From the NCBI GenBank assembly GCA_030674185.1, contig JAPXFY010000015.1, positions 25,603,543-25,667,542 of the forward strand: 64,000 bases of DNA, written 5' to 3'. Both the position numbers and the translations under genes were made by a program. A model generated the notes under the pieces. It saw only the letters and a list, made by a program, of their open reading frames with translations. It was not told the DNA's origin and searched no databases. This DNA is from Monoplex corrugatus (Eukaryota; Mollusca; Gastropoda; Littorinimorpha; Ranellidae). Positions 1 to 11,608 of this stretch are shown in pieces; position 1 is the first letter of the stretch, and every line of letters begins with the position of its first letter.

Positions 1-27
1 CCGCACTCCATCTACCGACTGCAAAAA

Positions 28-249
28 TTAACCCTTTGATTCCCTCACCTTATCCACCAGTTTCCTGCTGGAAGCTGGTGGATAGGGTGAGGGAGTCAAA
101 GGGTTTTAAGTTTTGGTTTTGCTTGCATGGTTGATAATGCAGTATGGTGATGGATAGGGTGAGGGAGTCAAAGGGTTAAGTTTTGGTTTTGCTTGCATGG
201 TTGATAATGCAGGATGGTGATGGATAGGGTGAGGGAGTCAAAGGGTTAA
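28..249. repeat. TTAA-bounded palindromic repeat (piggyBac-like MITE) with 70-bp tandem extension
   Basis: An inverted repeat runs from TTAA at 28-31 to TTAA at 106-109. Its arms read CCCTTTGATTCCCTCACC inward and fold on a short loop. The right arm then recurs twice as 70-bp tandem units (110-179 and 180-249), each ending GAGTCAAAGGGTTAA. Related copies lie at 31407, 39698, 43400 and 44786. A TTAA target with ends starting CCC is the signature of piggyBac-type cut-and-paste elements. No transposase is present, so a non-autonomous element is inferred. Confidence 0.7.
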
Positions 250-363
250 ATTAAATAGATCAGTGTTACGGTGATGATTGTTGTTGACCTATTAGATAGA
301 CCAGGATAAATGTATAAAGCGTGAACAGTTATGATGATGATTGTTCTGTTGACATGCTGACAG

Positions 364-1890
364 GTATGTCTGAAGGCCTACACACAGTTCTCCAACCTCT
401 GCCGACACAAGCGCATGCACGCCGACTGCCGCCAGCAGATCAAGTGCAAGGACTGCGGCCAGGCCTTCTCCACCGTCACGTCTCTCAGCAAGCACAAGCG
501 GTTTTGTGAGGGCGCCCTGAGGTCCGGCATGAGGCTGTGCTACTCCCAGGACAAGCTGAACCCCATGACCATGTCCCCCGGCGCCCAGACACCACACGCC
601 TTCAGCCCCGCCTACCTGTACGGACCCCGCCCCTTCCACCCGTTCTTCCCGCCTCTGGGGGGCGCTGCCTTCCCTGTCCTGCAACCCGGTCTGCATCCGG
701 GACTGATGGGGCCGGCCTCCCTCTCGCCGTCCGCCTTGTCTGTTGGCTCTAACAGTTTGCTGGGCGACGTGGTGATCGGAGAGAAGAGGTCTCGGTCCAG
801 CCCCACATCTGAAGACGAGGAGAAAGGTTCCAAACTGCGTGATGACGGTTCTGACGGTGCCACCATAGAGCCAGACAGTGTCAGTGAGGAAGAGCGTGAG
901 CACAGTCCTAGAAAGAGAAAAACTGAGCCTGGCGAGATCAGCCCCAGAGGTGCCAACGGTAGTATCATCCCCGTCCATTCTCCGACCAGATTCCTATTGA
1001 AGCCCCACGTGCTCTCCAACATTTCTAAACCCGAAACCAGTTCCTTGGATGTCCCCTTTGATCTCTCGGTAGGGTCGTCTCCCAACAGCAAGAACAAGAC
1101 TCCTCCTGTCTCTCACCCTGAGCGAAAAACTCCGTCCCCAAAGTCTTCTCCCTCCTCAGGAGATGCTCCTCTTGACCTCAGCGTCAGCAAGAAGGTGGTG
1201 GTCCCCAAGCCAGAAGTCAGCACACCTGAAGAGTGCACCAAACCCACTCACGTCTTTGGCAAATCTCTCGTCATACCCGAGCCCAAGTATCCCTTCACCA
1301 CGTCTTTGCCATACCCGTTCCCTGCGGCGCCTTCCTTCGTGGAGTCTATGCTGAGGATGAAGGAAGAGAAGCCGCTGTCGTTGTCATACCAGCAGGACCT
1401 GGCCAAGTTCGTGTTCCCCCGGTTCCCCATGCCTCCACTTCACAGCTCTTTCCCAAATCTCAACCATCTGACCATGCTGCGCCCGGATTTAGACAAGGCG
1501 GTGACCACACCTATCTTAAAAATGGACAAGCCTGGAGGAGCCGGCGCCCACGTTCCCAACCACGCCCCACACCACCCCTTCCCCTTCAGCTCTCCGGCAG
1601 TCAGCACGGCAGGCAGTGGCGCCAGCAACAAGCTGAAGGAGAGGTATTGCTGCAAGTTCTGTGGAAAGATCTTCCCCAGGTCTGCGAACCTGACGCGCCA
1701 TCTGCGAACCCACACAGGGGAGCAGCCGTACAAGTGCAAGTACTGCGAGAGGTCGTTCAGCATCTCGTCCAACCTGCAGCGCCATGTACGCAACATACAC
1801 AACAAGGAGAAGCCATTCCGTTGCCCGCTGTGTGATCGCTCCTTTGGCCAGCAGACCAATCTGGACCGTCATCTCAAGAAGCATGAACAG
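364..1890 (+). CDS. MECOM: PRDM3/PRDM16 (MECOM/EVI1, hamlet-type) zinc-finger transcription factor, penultimate coding exon
   Basis: This exon has an acceptor CAG at 361-363 and a donor GTGAGG at 1891. It encodes 509 residues in phase 0. It opens inside a C2H2 finger ([19 protein letters not shown]), followed by a second finger that ends in Cys (C2HC type). A proline-rich and acidic linker follows, with two CtBP-binding motifs, PFDLS (1054-1068) and PLDLS (1168-1182), and a basic RKRK stretch. Three closely spaced C2H2 fingers end the exon (about 1648-1887), including [20 protein letters not shown]. This is the layout of the second half of vertebrate MECOM/PRDM16, whose C-terminal three-finger cluster binds DNA and whose middle region recruits CtBP. 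The PR/SET domain and N-terminal fingers must lie left of the window. Invertebrates usually keep one gene of this pair, so paralogue assignment is not meaningful. It acts in the nucleus. Without splicing the frame stops at 1909-1911. Confidence 0.93.
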
Positions 1891-2095
1891 GTGAGGAGCC
1901 GCAGCGTTTAAAAATAAATGGTTAAAGCTGGCAGTTTTTCTTCTGTTTTGCTTTTGAACGAGTACCACACGTTCACAGTCTGTTCCCAGACAAACAGTTC
2001 GTCACAATAATATTGTCAGCTTTTGTCCTTTGTGTGATTACTGTCTGGATATATGTTTATGTTTACGTGTGTTTTCTTTTACTATTTTTTAACAG

Positions 2096-2206
2096 AAAAC
2101 GTCCTCCTTCTCTAATAAACCGAATAGCAAAACGGGAACGGCGGGAAAAGGTTCTAAAAATGAAAGGACACTAATGAAACCTCGTACAATGCTGGGCATA
2201 GACTGA
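2096..2206 (+). CDS. candidate alternative last exon of the PRDM3/16-like gene
   Basis: A long pyrimidine tract ends in AACAG at 2091-2095, a textbook splice acceptor. Read in the phase left by the donor at 1890, the next 37 codons are open and end in TGA at 2204-2206. The 36 residues are rich in Lys, Ser, Thr and Asn (start KTSSFSNKPNSK). The only plausible donor inside (GGAAAAG/GTTCTA) would break the phase of the next exon, so a terminal exon fits better than a cassette. Against it, no convincing poly(A) signal follows closely and the peptide has no known relative. It could be a chance acceptor. Confidence 0.35.
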   Translation, partial: KTSSFSNKPNSKTGTAGKGSKNERTLMKPRTMLGID

Positions 2207-2347
2207 AGCGTGTGACGTCCATTTCAACAGTAACAACATGGAAAGATCAGTAGCTCCTTAGTCCATTCATTTCTGGTCTTATTAATTGTTACAGTGTCAG
2301 TAGTACACGATTAGTTCATCTGACTGTGGTGTGTGGCTGTTCAGTAC

Positions 2348-2560
2348 AATTGATCATTCTTATTCCTTATTTATAGAGGTGTGTGTTTTAGAATTGATCA
2401 TCCGTATTCCTTATTTATAGATGTGTGTTGTAGAATTGATCATCCTTATTTACAGAGGTGTGCGTTTTAAAATTGATCATGCTTATTCCTTATTGATAGA
2501 GGTGTGTGTTTTAGAATTGATCGTCCTTATTCCTTATTTAGAGAGATGTGTGTTTTAGCC
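2348..2560 (+). repeat. intronic minisatellite, about 44-bp unit, five copies
   Basis: Units beginning AATTGATCAT and ending GTGTGTTTTAG repeat about five times at 42-44 bp spacing, with small substitutions and one shortened unit. The array lies in the last intron of the PRDM3/16-like gene. Confidence 0.8.
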
Positions 2561-2571
2561 AGACACCATAG

Positions 2572-2573
<2 letters not shown>

Positions 2574-2652
<79 letters not shown>

Positions 2653-2658
2653 CTCTGT
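2574..2658 (+). repeat. (CT)n microsatellite next to a splice acceptor
   Basis: About 85 bp of almost pure CT dinucleotide. It ends some 35 bases before the acceptor of the final PRDM3/16-like exon and, on the sense strand, forms a long pyrimidine tract. Confidence 0.95.
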
Positions 2659-2691
2659 GTTTTAACACACTGGTTGTTGACATGATTGCAG

Positions 2692-3204
2692 GAGGGCCCC
2701 AACGTATCGGACTCGCCCACCACAGAGCTAGAACAAAAGGACGACGCCTACTACAGTGAGATCCGCAGTTTCCTGGCGAAAAGTCTAGACCCTGTGACAG
2801 ACCCCAGCCAGACCCCACCCACACAGAACAACACGCCTGAGGTCAAGGACATGTCGGATGGTGATGACGAGAAGGCCAGCGACCTGACCATAGTGGACGA
2901 CGTGGACGATGAAGACGACGACTTGCCGCTGTCTGAGGATGCTGATGCCGACATTGATTCTGCGGGAGAGGAGCTGAACCTTGTGGTGGACGGCGCCGAC
3001 ACCGCTCAGGCCTCCCCTGTGCTCAACAACAACAGTGAAGCCAAGGACTTGGACGTGGCCACACCGGCTGTGAATGGCGTTGGGGAGAAGGCAGAGAAGG
3101 CGGAGAAGGCAGAGAAGGCGGAGAAGACAGAAGAGAGCGCTGCAGAAATCAAAGAAGGATTTGAAGCTGAAGTCTCTCCCAAGCCCATCGCCTGTTCCAC
3201 TTAG
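2692..3204 (+). CDS. MECOM: PRDM3/16-like gene, final coding exon (acidic C-terminal tail)
   Basis: The acceptor is GATTGCAG ending at 2691. The exon is in phase 0, matching the donor at 1890, and stops with TAG at 3202-3204. It encodes 170 residues. The motif DDAYYSEIRSFLAKS near its start corresponds to the conserved segment just after the last finger in vertebrate MECOM/PRDM16. An acidic stretch (IVDDVDDEDDDLPLSEDAD) follows, matching the acidic region known in that family. The end is lineage-specific: a short run of tandem EKA units (about 3085-3130), then KPIACST. The tandem GAGAAGGC codons look like a coding microsatellite expansion. Confidence 0.92.
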   Translation, partial: EGPNVSDSPTTELEQKDDAYYSEIRSFLAKSLDPVTDPSQTPPTQNNTPEVKDMSDGDDEKASDLTIVDDVDDEDDDLPLSEDADADIDSAGEELNLVVDGADTAQASPVLNNNSEAKDLDVATPAVNGVGEKAEKAEKAEKAEKTEESAAEIKEGFEAEVSPKPIACST

Positions 3205-4965
3205 CATTAACAGTTGTTTGCAGCGTGTGTTGCCGATGGTTCCATTTAACTGCTTGGTGCAAGCGGGACGCTGCTGGCTGCCTCATCTGAGTAGTGTGAA
3301 GAGGATCAGCTCCGCTCTTCCTCGCCACAGTGAAAGGCGCGGCGCCGAGTGTCTGTGACGAGAAAGCTGCTGCAACTGTCTGTACTTGGCTGCATTCAGT
3401 TCAGTGCTGGCTTCCTGTCGCCTGTCCCGTGTGTGTATTATACCTTGTCTATCGTTCACTTCAACTCTTTTGCACAACACTACACCATAAGGTAGCAGTA
3501 ACCACATAAAAACACATCCACACAAGCACTGCACAGAACGGGGAGAAAAAACAACAAGCCAAAAACAGAACCCCATACAAACCAAAAGGAAAGAGAAACC
3601 GTTTGTAAACGCACATCTTTACAAAGTCGTGGTCACAAATTGGCCAAGAGTTCGCGCTGATCAATTTTGAACATAAACTTTAAAAGTGGGCATACTCGTA
3701 AACACCCTGAGGTAAACACACTTCCACGTTCGCGCGTTATTTCGGTAATAGCCAGAATTTCGGACGCGTATAAAGTTGTCAGTTACTTCCTAAATCAGTA
3801 TGACAACGACAAAAGTCAGCTGATAGACAAAAGGAGGAGAGAAGGAGGTAGATGTCTACTTCATCGGTCACATGCTGTCATACTGACGAGGAAGAAACAG
3901 CAAGGTATAAAACGTACCGTTCCTCAACACCAAATACAAAATAGTAGTCAGCATACATATCTACAATCTCAAAATAAAAGTTGGTATTCTTAAGATCCAA
4001 AAGCAAACAAACATTGTAGATTAAAAGATGGTATTCTGTAGGATTTAATACAGTGAACGTGTAGATAAACAGGTTTAGCACCGATGAAACGCGTATTGTA
4101 ATTGAATAAAACTATACATCCTGACCGAATTGTGAAATATGCAATTTTTCACTTACTGAGACAGCTTATTTGTAAACTTGAATCAGGCTGAAAAAAAATC
4201 GAGTACGTTCTCAAAACAGAAGATTGAAAAGTTTAGTAATTCAAGCGAGACTTCTTAGCCCATTCGGAAGCCACGGCGATGTTCAAAAGAATCTAGAGAC
4301 TAGCGAGTAACTTGAACACATCAGATAGACCAACAGATTTTGCCAGCACCAGTTTTGTCATATACGTACGATATACAGGGACAGGTATGTGAAACGGGAA
4401 AAGATGACAGAGGGGTGGACTGTAGACTTGTGTAGGACGCTAGATAACTTTCGTTTCCCTCTGTCGCGTCACAATACAAAAGAGGTGGTGAAATAAAGGC
4501 TTTAAATAAAAAGCTCCATTCCTTTCAACGAAGGACGAAAAGTCAACGTTTTAGAAAAACACACTGTACCGGTGAAGGTATTTGCCAATCTTAGCGAGAT
4601 GGTCAACAACTTGATATGTGTGTCCGCTCGCACGTCCACAAACACAATATCACATGTGTGGACACATGTGCACGCACACACATACACAAGTATCGATAGC
4701 GAGCAAAATAGAAATAAACAGAAATAAATAACAAATGATAACTTGTTCTAGACATATTATTTTAGTTTCCTCAGAAAAATGAGTCATAAGCAAACAGATC
4801 AATACTTCAGTAAAAGAAAACAAAACGTGTCCCCGCAGACTACTATTCCAAAACACGATTACCTGTGGAAAGAAGCGCGTCGATACTCGTTACAGGATGT
4901 CCCAAAGAGTGAATGGGCGAAACTGAAGCCCGCATATATATTGTCCCTGGAAAGAATGTGGTCGG

Positions 4966-5067
4966 GAATGAAGTAACCGCGCAGTATGTCCACAGAGGAG
5001 GACGGTGGTGGAGTGAGAATGAAGTAACCGCGCAGTATGTCCACAGAGGAGGACGGTGGTGGAGTGA
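4966..5067 (+). repeat. 51-bp perfect tandem duplication
   Basis: The segment starting GAATGAAGTAACCGCGCAGT is repeated exactly once with a 51-bp period (4966-5016 and 5017-5067). The period is a multiple of three, so both copies are open in one frame, but no gene is recognisable around them. Confidence 0.9.
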
Positions 5068-8000
5068 GAAGGAAGAGGCAAACCTTGTTGAACAAATCTG
5101 GCTGGAATAAAAACAAAAACAAAAAGGGAAAATAATGGGCACGCATGTGCCCGTTTCGCGTTACTGCCTATTCATTGCGTAACAGAATATCTGAACCAAT
5201 CCATACGCACACACGCACTCAACATCGGAGCCCACCCGAAAAAACAAAATGGTAAAAAGGCAAAATAAAGCTAAACTGTTCGTAAAAAAAGAAAATGATG
5301 ATCAAAAAAAAAAAAAAAAAAAAAAAAATGAGGAAGAAAAAAATAAATAAACGGGGGAATCCCCTTCCCCGCGGTAGACCACATAACAGTAAAAAGCAAA
5401 ACAAAAACATACTACCACCACTGTACCCATGCACACAATCCAACACAAACGTTCAAGCACGAACAGCACAAAATCACCACAGGGGCAGTAACATTTTTAT
5501 TTAGGTAAATCTGTTTTTGGAGAAGCTCGACACGGACGCTCCATCCTCCTCCCCCTTCCTTCCTCCCTCCCTCCCTCCCTCCCTCCCTCCCTCTCTTTCT
5601 GTCTGTCTCTCTCTCTCTTTCCGTCTGTCTCTCTCTCTTTCTGTCTCTCTTTCTCTTTCTAAGTGTGAAACCGTTGTGTATTATTTATTTTCGTTGTGCT
5701 TCTGAGACTTCGAACGACGGTGAAGAGACATCAGGAGTGTATGTGTACACGGACTTTGATGAAATGTTTCCTGTTTGTCTGTTTGGTTTTTCGTTTATTT
5801 GGCCCATGTAAGACTGATCGCTTGTTCAGCATGACAATTGACTGTTTTATCATCAAGCAGACTTCGATCCAGCATGAATTCAAGCATTCAGGTTGACATA
5901 ATATATATAGACTTCCGAGTCACATCGTGGTAAAAATGTGTTCTGACTTTTTGACCAGTTTGTGAGTGAGAGAAACTTGTTTGGTTCTAAAGCTGGTGAA
6001 ATGGTGTGTGCCCCTTGTGGTGTGTACATGTACTGGTTGAGGATGTTCATTGTGAAGGACGCCTGCGAAGCTGGTGTAGGGACCAAGAGGCACTGCCTTC
6101 GTCTGGGTCTTCTTTTAATGTTGGCTGCTAATAATGAACTCTCGTTTGTAATCATGCTACTGTTATTGCTGTTGAATATTGTATTGATTCCCCTTCAGAG
6201 GTTTGATTCTTTCTGTGTAAACTGTTAGCACTTAGAGGCCATTGCGCTGTTTACTTTGTTCAGTTATTCAGTGTGGTCAGTTGTGTTGTCAAACATGGTC
6301 ACTTTTTTTTCAGAGCAGCTATTTGCTTTCATTATGTTATCCACGAACGCTGCTTACCCCCTACCCACCCATCCTTTGAAAGCATTCACATAAACTGATC
6401 GTGTGTTCTGCAATGTAGCTATGAAAGCAACGGATTGACAAAAGTAGAAAAATCAAGTTATTATTTTCAGGAATATTTGAAAATCCCAGTCAGTATATGT
6501 GATGACTGAAAGTCAAGTCCGTCAATCGAAAATAATATAAATTTTGCTTGGCAGTTATTTGATGTAAGTATCGTCCCACAAAGTTGAGGATGTTGTAGTG
6601 TTGAGTCAGAGGGTGTGTTTCACAACTTTTTTTTAAAGTGTATAACTGGCGATACAAATGGAAAAGTGTGCAGCATAACCTGTTTAAGGCTGTTGTATCT
6701 CGTTCAGAAACTTGTGTTCATTGTTTAGTGAAAACGAGAAGTATTTGCTAATGGATATGTTCCCGTGAATGCTGTGAAACATGTATGTATGTATGTGATA
6801 TGAAAGAATGTCTATGACATGACTGATATTTGAATCATGTGCTGCTCAGAATGCTGAAACAATTATTTCTATTTAGAAATGTACACACAGAAACGGCTGT
6901 ATAGAATTGAAGAAACGGCTGTATAGAATTGAATGAAAATTCTATAAAACATGATTTTTATGACAGGAGACAAAACGTTACTATGTCAGTCATGCTGATT
7001 TGTTTTAATTGTGTCAATTTAAGCTGAAACCACAAGATATGATTCGAATTACACGAAAATCCAAATGATGAATGTATATGAAATTATTTGAATATGCAGA
7101 TAATGATTATGAATACGTTGATTTGAAGAAGAGACAATACTGAATAATCTGGACCATATGAAGATTGTTAGCGCAGCATTCCACTAACTTCTTCTTACAG
7201 TTTTTTCCTTCTTGATTTTAATGTCTACTACAAGAAATCCATATTTTTACCCGGGACCATAGATTTATGCATGTTTTTGTATGATGGTCATTCCTTTACT
7301 TCTTGATAACATTTTATTTACAATCTTTATATCGTAATCTGGACAGAGGGAGAGAATCGGTAATTTTTTTTTTAAATCTCACGTTGATTGTATGTATGTG
7401 GCTGACAGAGGAGAGCTTGTAGTGGTTTCATCGTCTCATTTATCTTTATTCCACTGTTCGTAGTGCACGAGCTTTTTAGTTGATGACTGTTACCAAAGTC
7501 TTGTGTACAGTTTATTGTTTTAATCCTACAATGTAATTTTCTATGCTTTTGTTTTGAATCTCATTTGTATGTCTTCATTTTTTACATTTTTGTTTGATAT
7601 TTTATTTAGTTTCTTAGTTTGTAGTGTCTATTTATCTTTTAAACTTTTTGTTATGTTCGGGATTTGTTGGGGGTTTAGAGGTTTATCTGCTGTCAGTGAT
7701 GACCACATTTTTTGTGTTATATTGTGTCATCTGTCGTGTTCTGTCGTTTTGTGTCCTGTCGCATAGTGTTGTGTTGCGTTTGATGGTATGGTATCGCATT
7801 GTATGGTGGTATATTTGTAAGGTATCATGTTGTGTTGGATGATTGGTATCGTGTGGTGTGTGGTTTGTAATGTCTTACGTGATATGGTATCGTCTGGTTA
7901 CGGTTCTGTGTTCCGTTGTATCGTGTTGTGTTGTATGGTATCTATCATGTGTTGTCATGTTACGTTGTATGGTATTGTGTCCTGATGTGTTCTATGTAGT

Positions 8001-9083
8001 GGTGTGTTTTGTTCTGCTGTTTTGTCGCCAGATTTTCTTTTTCGGGAGGGAGGTATTTTTTATTGTTGCATTATGTTGCATGTGCTGTATTTGTTGTGTT
8101 GCATTGTGTTGGGTTGTGTTATGTTATATCATACCGTTTTGTACTATGGAGGACACCATGTCTCATTTTGACCACGGATGATTATCCTTTTAGGAAAGAG
8201 TCACTGTTGGTACCTATTCAGCGTAAAGATTAAAAATTACCCCGCCTCTTGCATTCCCAGATTTTATTTTTGTTTGGTTCCCCCTCCCCCTTTTTCTGCA
8301 TCCCCATCCGCACCTCCTTCGTTCCTTTTGTTCACTGAACAGTATAAGTTAGCATATTTTAACGTATGTTTCATTCCAAACCAAATGATGACGCCTGTTA
8401 TTGTTTCTCTTCTCCCCCTCCTCCTCATCGTCGCCTTTATCATCCTCCTGTCCCTTCTCCTTCTCTCTCTATCCAGAGTTCTTTATGTCAATCTGTCCAG
8501 TGTCTGTCTCCCTGTGTCTCCACTGTTTGTGTTTTTAACCTCTTCCCCTTCCCCCATTTTCACCTTGTTTTCAACTCTCCCAACACTTTTGTTACTGCTT
8601 TCCTTGTTTTTTTTAATAGACGTGTAGCGAGTTTGTGTGTGTGTTGTGTTGTTCTTTGTTTGTTTGTGCATATTTTTCATTCATATATATTTTTTTCCTT
8701 AAATGATCTCTTGGAAAGGTAACTGTAATTTTAGAACGGTTGGCTGTGGGTGTCGGTGCGTGTGTTGATGTCAACTGCTGACTTGGTGACAGCGTTCTGT
8801 GCCCGCTGTTGGCACGGCGTAAAGGTCCATCCAGTGAACTATCCCTGTGCTGTGACTGCTGTGTTCAAATAATGAGGGGATGGTTTGCCGTCTGTGCAAG
8901 GCATCGTACATGTACAATACCGTGTGAAACTTTGTATGATTATTTATCTGATCGGCCATGCTGTTTTTTTTTTGTTTTGTTTTTTTTCATGTCAAAGATC
9001 TGATGCATGGTAACATGGTCCTTTCTTGATCTGAAACATGGTCCTTTCTTGATCTGAGCATTTGCGTGTTTGTTGATCTTTTC

Positions 9084-9135
9084 AATCCCTCACACTGTTA
9101 GGAAGCAGCGGATAGGATGAGGGAATGAAAGGTTA
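9084..9135. repeat. degenerate copy of the TTAA palindrome family
   Basis: AATCCCTCACACTG and CGGATAGGATGAGGGA form weak inverted arms that resemble those at 28-249 and 44786-44979. The terminal TTAA sites are lost. Confidence 0.4.
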
Positions 9136-9586
9136 GAAGCATGGCTGATGCCAACTATTGGTTATACACTGTTTGATTCGACCACTGGGCTTGTACTACT
9201 CGTTCATTTTTGTACCAACCGGACCGTGTTCCTTGTACATAAGTTTTTGCGTGTTCACGGAAGGCGTTGGACACGAGGTGTATATGTTTGCTTTGCTGTG
9301 ATGTGGCGTAGAACTGTACTACTATAACTCACTGGACCTCCTTCTGTCTCTGTAACCACTCGATCTTGATCCAACTTGTCAGTGATAATGATGAAGTTTA
9401 CTGTTTGTTGTTAGTTATCAATCGTCAGCCTATGCATTTATATTGGTCTCCTTAGTTTTTGGTATTAATGGTTTATCACATGACGTGCTGAATGAGTCTG
9501 CCCCTGACTTGGCCGTAGATAGTTATTTGTCTTATGATATTGGACAATGCGTAAAACGCTGAAGTTATTAAGTTTCTGTTCACACA

Positions 9587-9592
9587 AATAAA
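9587..9592 (+). terminator. candidate poly(A) signal AATAAA
   Basis: AATAAA is followed by a T-rich and then a TATA-rich stretch. It is the last plausible signal before the repeat-dominated region and could end the PRDM3/16-like transcript. Confidence 0.35.
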
Positions 9593-11202
9593 TTTCAACC
9601 TATATATACAGCCTGAAACATTGGCCTATATACACTGTGAAATATGTCGCTAATATATAGCCTGCACCTTGAATACATGCCGCCTTTATGCATGAATAAA
9701 AAGCAAAAGTAATTCCCTTCATTCTCTACGTTTCCAGCGAAAGTAGTCTCTGTCTCATAGATAGAAACAAAGACTGGAAGTGGAAATGACAGTTTTTCCT
9801 TAAAGTTACAGAATTTTTGGACAATTGTACATAGTATATACATGTATGGGCACTGTATGGCTTTCCTAGCCCAAGATTCGTTTGACCCGTCTTGGTTTTG
9901 AGACAGCGAGTAGTGACCATGTGACCTGTGGCAGACTTTTTCACGCTTGTCATGATCTCGGGTTGGATCAAGAACAGGTGAACAAATTGATGAAATAAGC
10001 CATCCACGAAGATAACGACGTGTAGCAGAGCAATAATACATACAGATCGACTGGAAATGGTCAGATCACTGCAAACAGTTGTGACGTATTACCATGATTG
10101 TTTCCACTGATCTGCACCAACGACCGTCGATGTATTTGTACAGGTGTTCGTGACAGCTATGTAATCCACTGGAAAAAAAAAAGCAAACAAAAACAAACAA
10201 AAAATGGACATTTAACTGTGTGTAGTAGACTGTGACATATATACAATTAAAGGGTGTTTGTGAATGTAACTGGGATATTTGTGAATGTAATTGGGATATA
10301 CATATGTATCACGTGTGTGCTTGTTATGGTCACCATTATCTGAATAGCATTGTTTGATGATCTGCATTGCGAAAACAATGGCATTCAACTTACCAGTCTC
10401 TTCGACAAATGACTAATAACGTCTTCTTGTTTAGTACTATTCCCAGTACAGTATGAATTATGATAAACTTGATTAACTGCTGATTCTACGTTGTTTCAAT
10501 ATTTTAGTTTCAAGAATGTGGCTGTTGCTTTGAAAATAATCACATGTAAAGACTTCAATGAATCTCTACAATTATTGTTGGAATATGGATATCGCGTTGA
10601 AATGGTATTGTCAATATTTTTTTGATTCATCGTTCTCACGAGATCATTATGCGAGATTGTCTAGTCCCGTTTGTGTAATTTCGTCGGTGAATGGTGTCAT
10701 TGATTACTTTGATGACGCTCAAAATCTTTGTGACATCACGAATGACGTCATGAAAACTTACCTAGTGGACCAGTTCAAGGTATTACCATTTTGCTGTCTC
10801 CTGACTTTGAACTTTCTGTTGTTTGTGTAATCCACAGTAGCTGATACTGTTGCTGAAATCCACCATGTATCCCTTAATTTATTTGCCTTTGCAGTATTTT
10901 GAGCTGCGGTTTCAAATATGATTGAATCTGTTATCATTTGACACAGTAGACAGCTATAGAAGACTTTGATTTTTAAGAGTAAACATCTGTTTTAGTGTGT
11001 ACGCAGAATGATAACATAATCATTGTAAAGTATTATAGCGGTTCATATGGGCGTTGCGCCAGTTGTGTGGATGGTAATTATCATGACCACTTCTTGCTGT
11101 CTGGAAATAGATAATGGGTTTGTAGTTGTATGTTTGATTTTGTTTTTTGAGGGGGAGGGTGTTGAATAGGAGTTGACGGGGTATTTGTTTTGTTTTGTTG
11201 TT

Positions 11203-11608
11203 GTAGGTTTATATGTGTAGTTTTGTTTATTGTGTAGTTTTGTTGTTGTAGGTTTATATGTGTAGTTTTGTTGTTGTAGGTTTATATGTGTAGTTTTGCT
11301 GTTGTAGGTTTATATGTGTAGTTTTGTTGTTGTAGGTTTATATGTGTAGTTTTGTTGTTGTAGGTTTATATGTGTAGTTTTGTTGTTGTAGGTTTATATG
11401 TGTAGTTTTGTTGTTGTAGGTTTATATGTGTAGTTTTGTTGTTGTAGGTTTATATGTGTAGTTTTGTTGTTGTAGGTTTATATGTGTAGTTTTGTTGTTG
11501 TAGGTTTATGTGTGTAGTTTTGTTGTTGTAGGTTTATATGTGTAGTTTGTTGTTGTAGGTTTATGTGTGTAGTTTTGTTGTTGTAGGTTTATATGTGTAG
11601 TTTTGTTG
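11203..11608 (+). repeat. 28-bp minisatellite in the left arm of the foldback element
   Basis: About 14 copies of a 28-bp unit (core GTAGGTTTATATGTGTAGTT) follow one another with few substitutions. The matching place in the right arm, near 13000, lacks the array and holds only a C/A run. Confidence 0.92.

Larger units (their letters stand above)
3205..9592 (+). other. probable long 3' UTR and downstream sequence of the PRDM3/16-like gene
   Basis: No host exon, splice structure or second gene can be supported across 6.4 kb after the stop codon. The sequence is AT-rich, and T/G-rich on the plus strand from about 5.5 kb. AATAAA hexamers occur at 4105-4110 and, in a good context, at 9587-9592. 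Long 3' UTRs are common for this gene family in animals, but the transcript end cannot be placed from sequence alone. A short CT-rich low-complexity block lies at 5550-5660. Confidence 0.4.

Noticed and set aside
28..109. Rho-independent-type terminator hairpin
   Set aside because: The palindrome is part of a dispersed TTAA element family in animal DNA, not a transcription terminator.
1891..1911. True C-terminus at 1909-1911 (VRSRSV)
   Set aside because: A consensus donor GTGAGG stands directly at 1891 and the acidic tail typical of the family is found at 2692-3204 in phase; the short end would only arise by intron retention.
4779..4976. 65-codon frame and the neighbouring duplicated frame with RGGRWWSE
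   Set aside because: The open frame is short, no domain is recognisable, and the apparent peptide repeat follows from the 51-bp DNA duplication.
10558..10830. 90-codon plus-strand frame in AT-rich DNA
   Set aside because: No domain, no conserved motif and no flanking splice or promoter signals.
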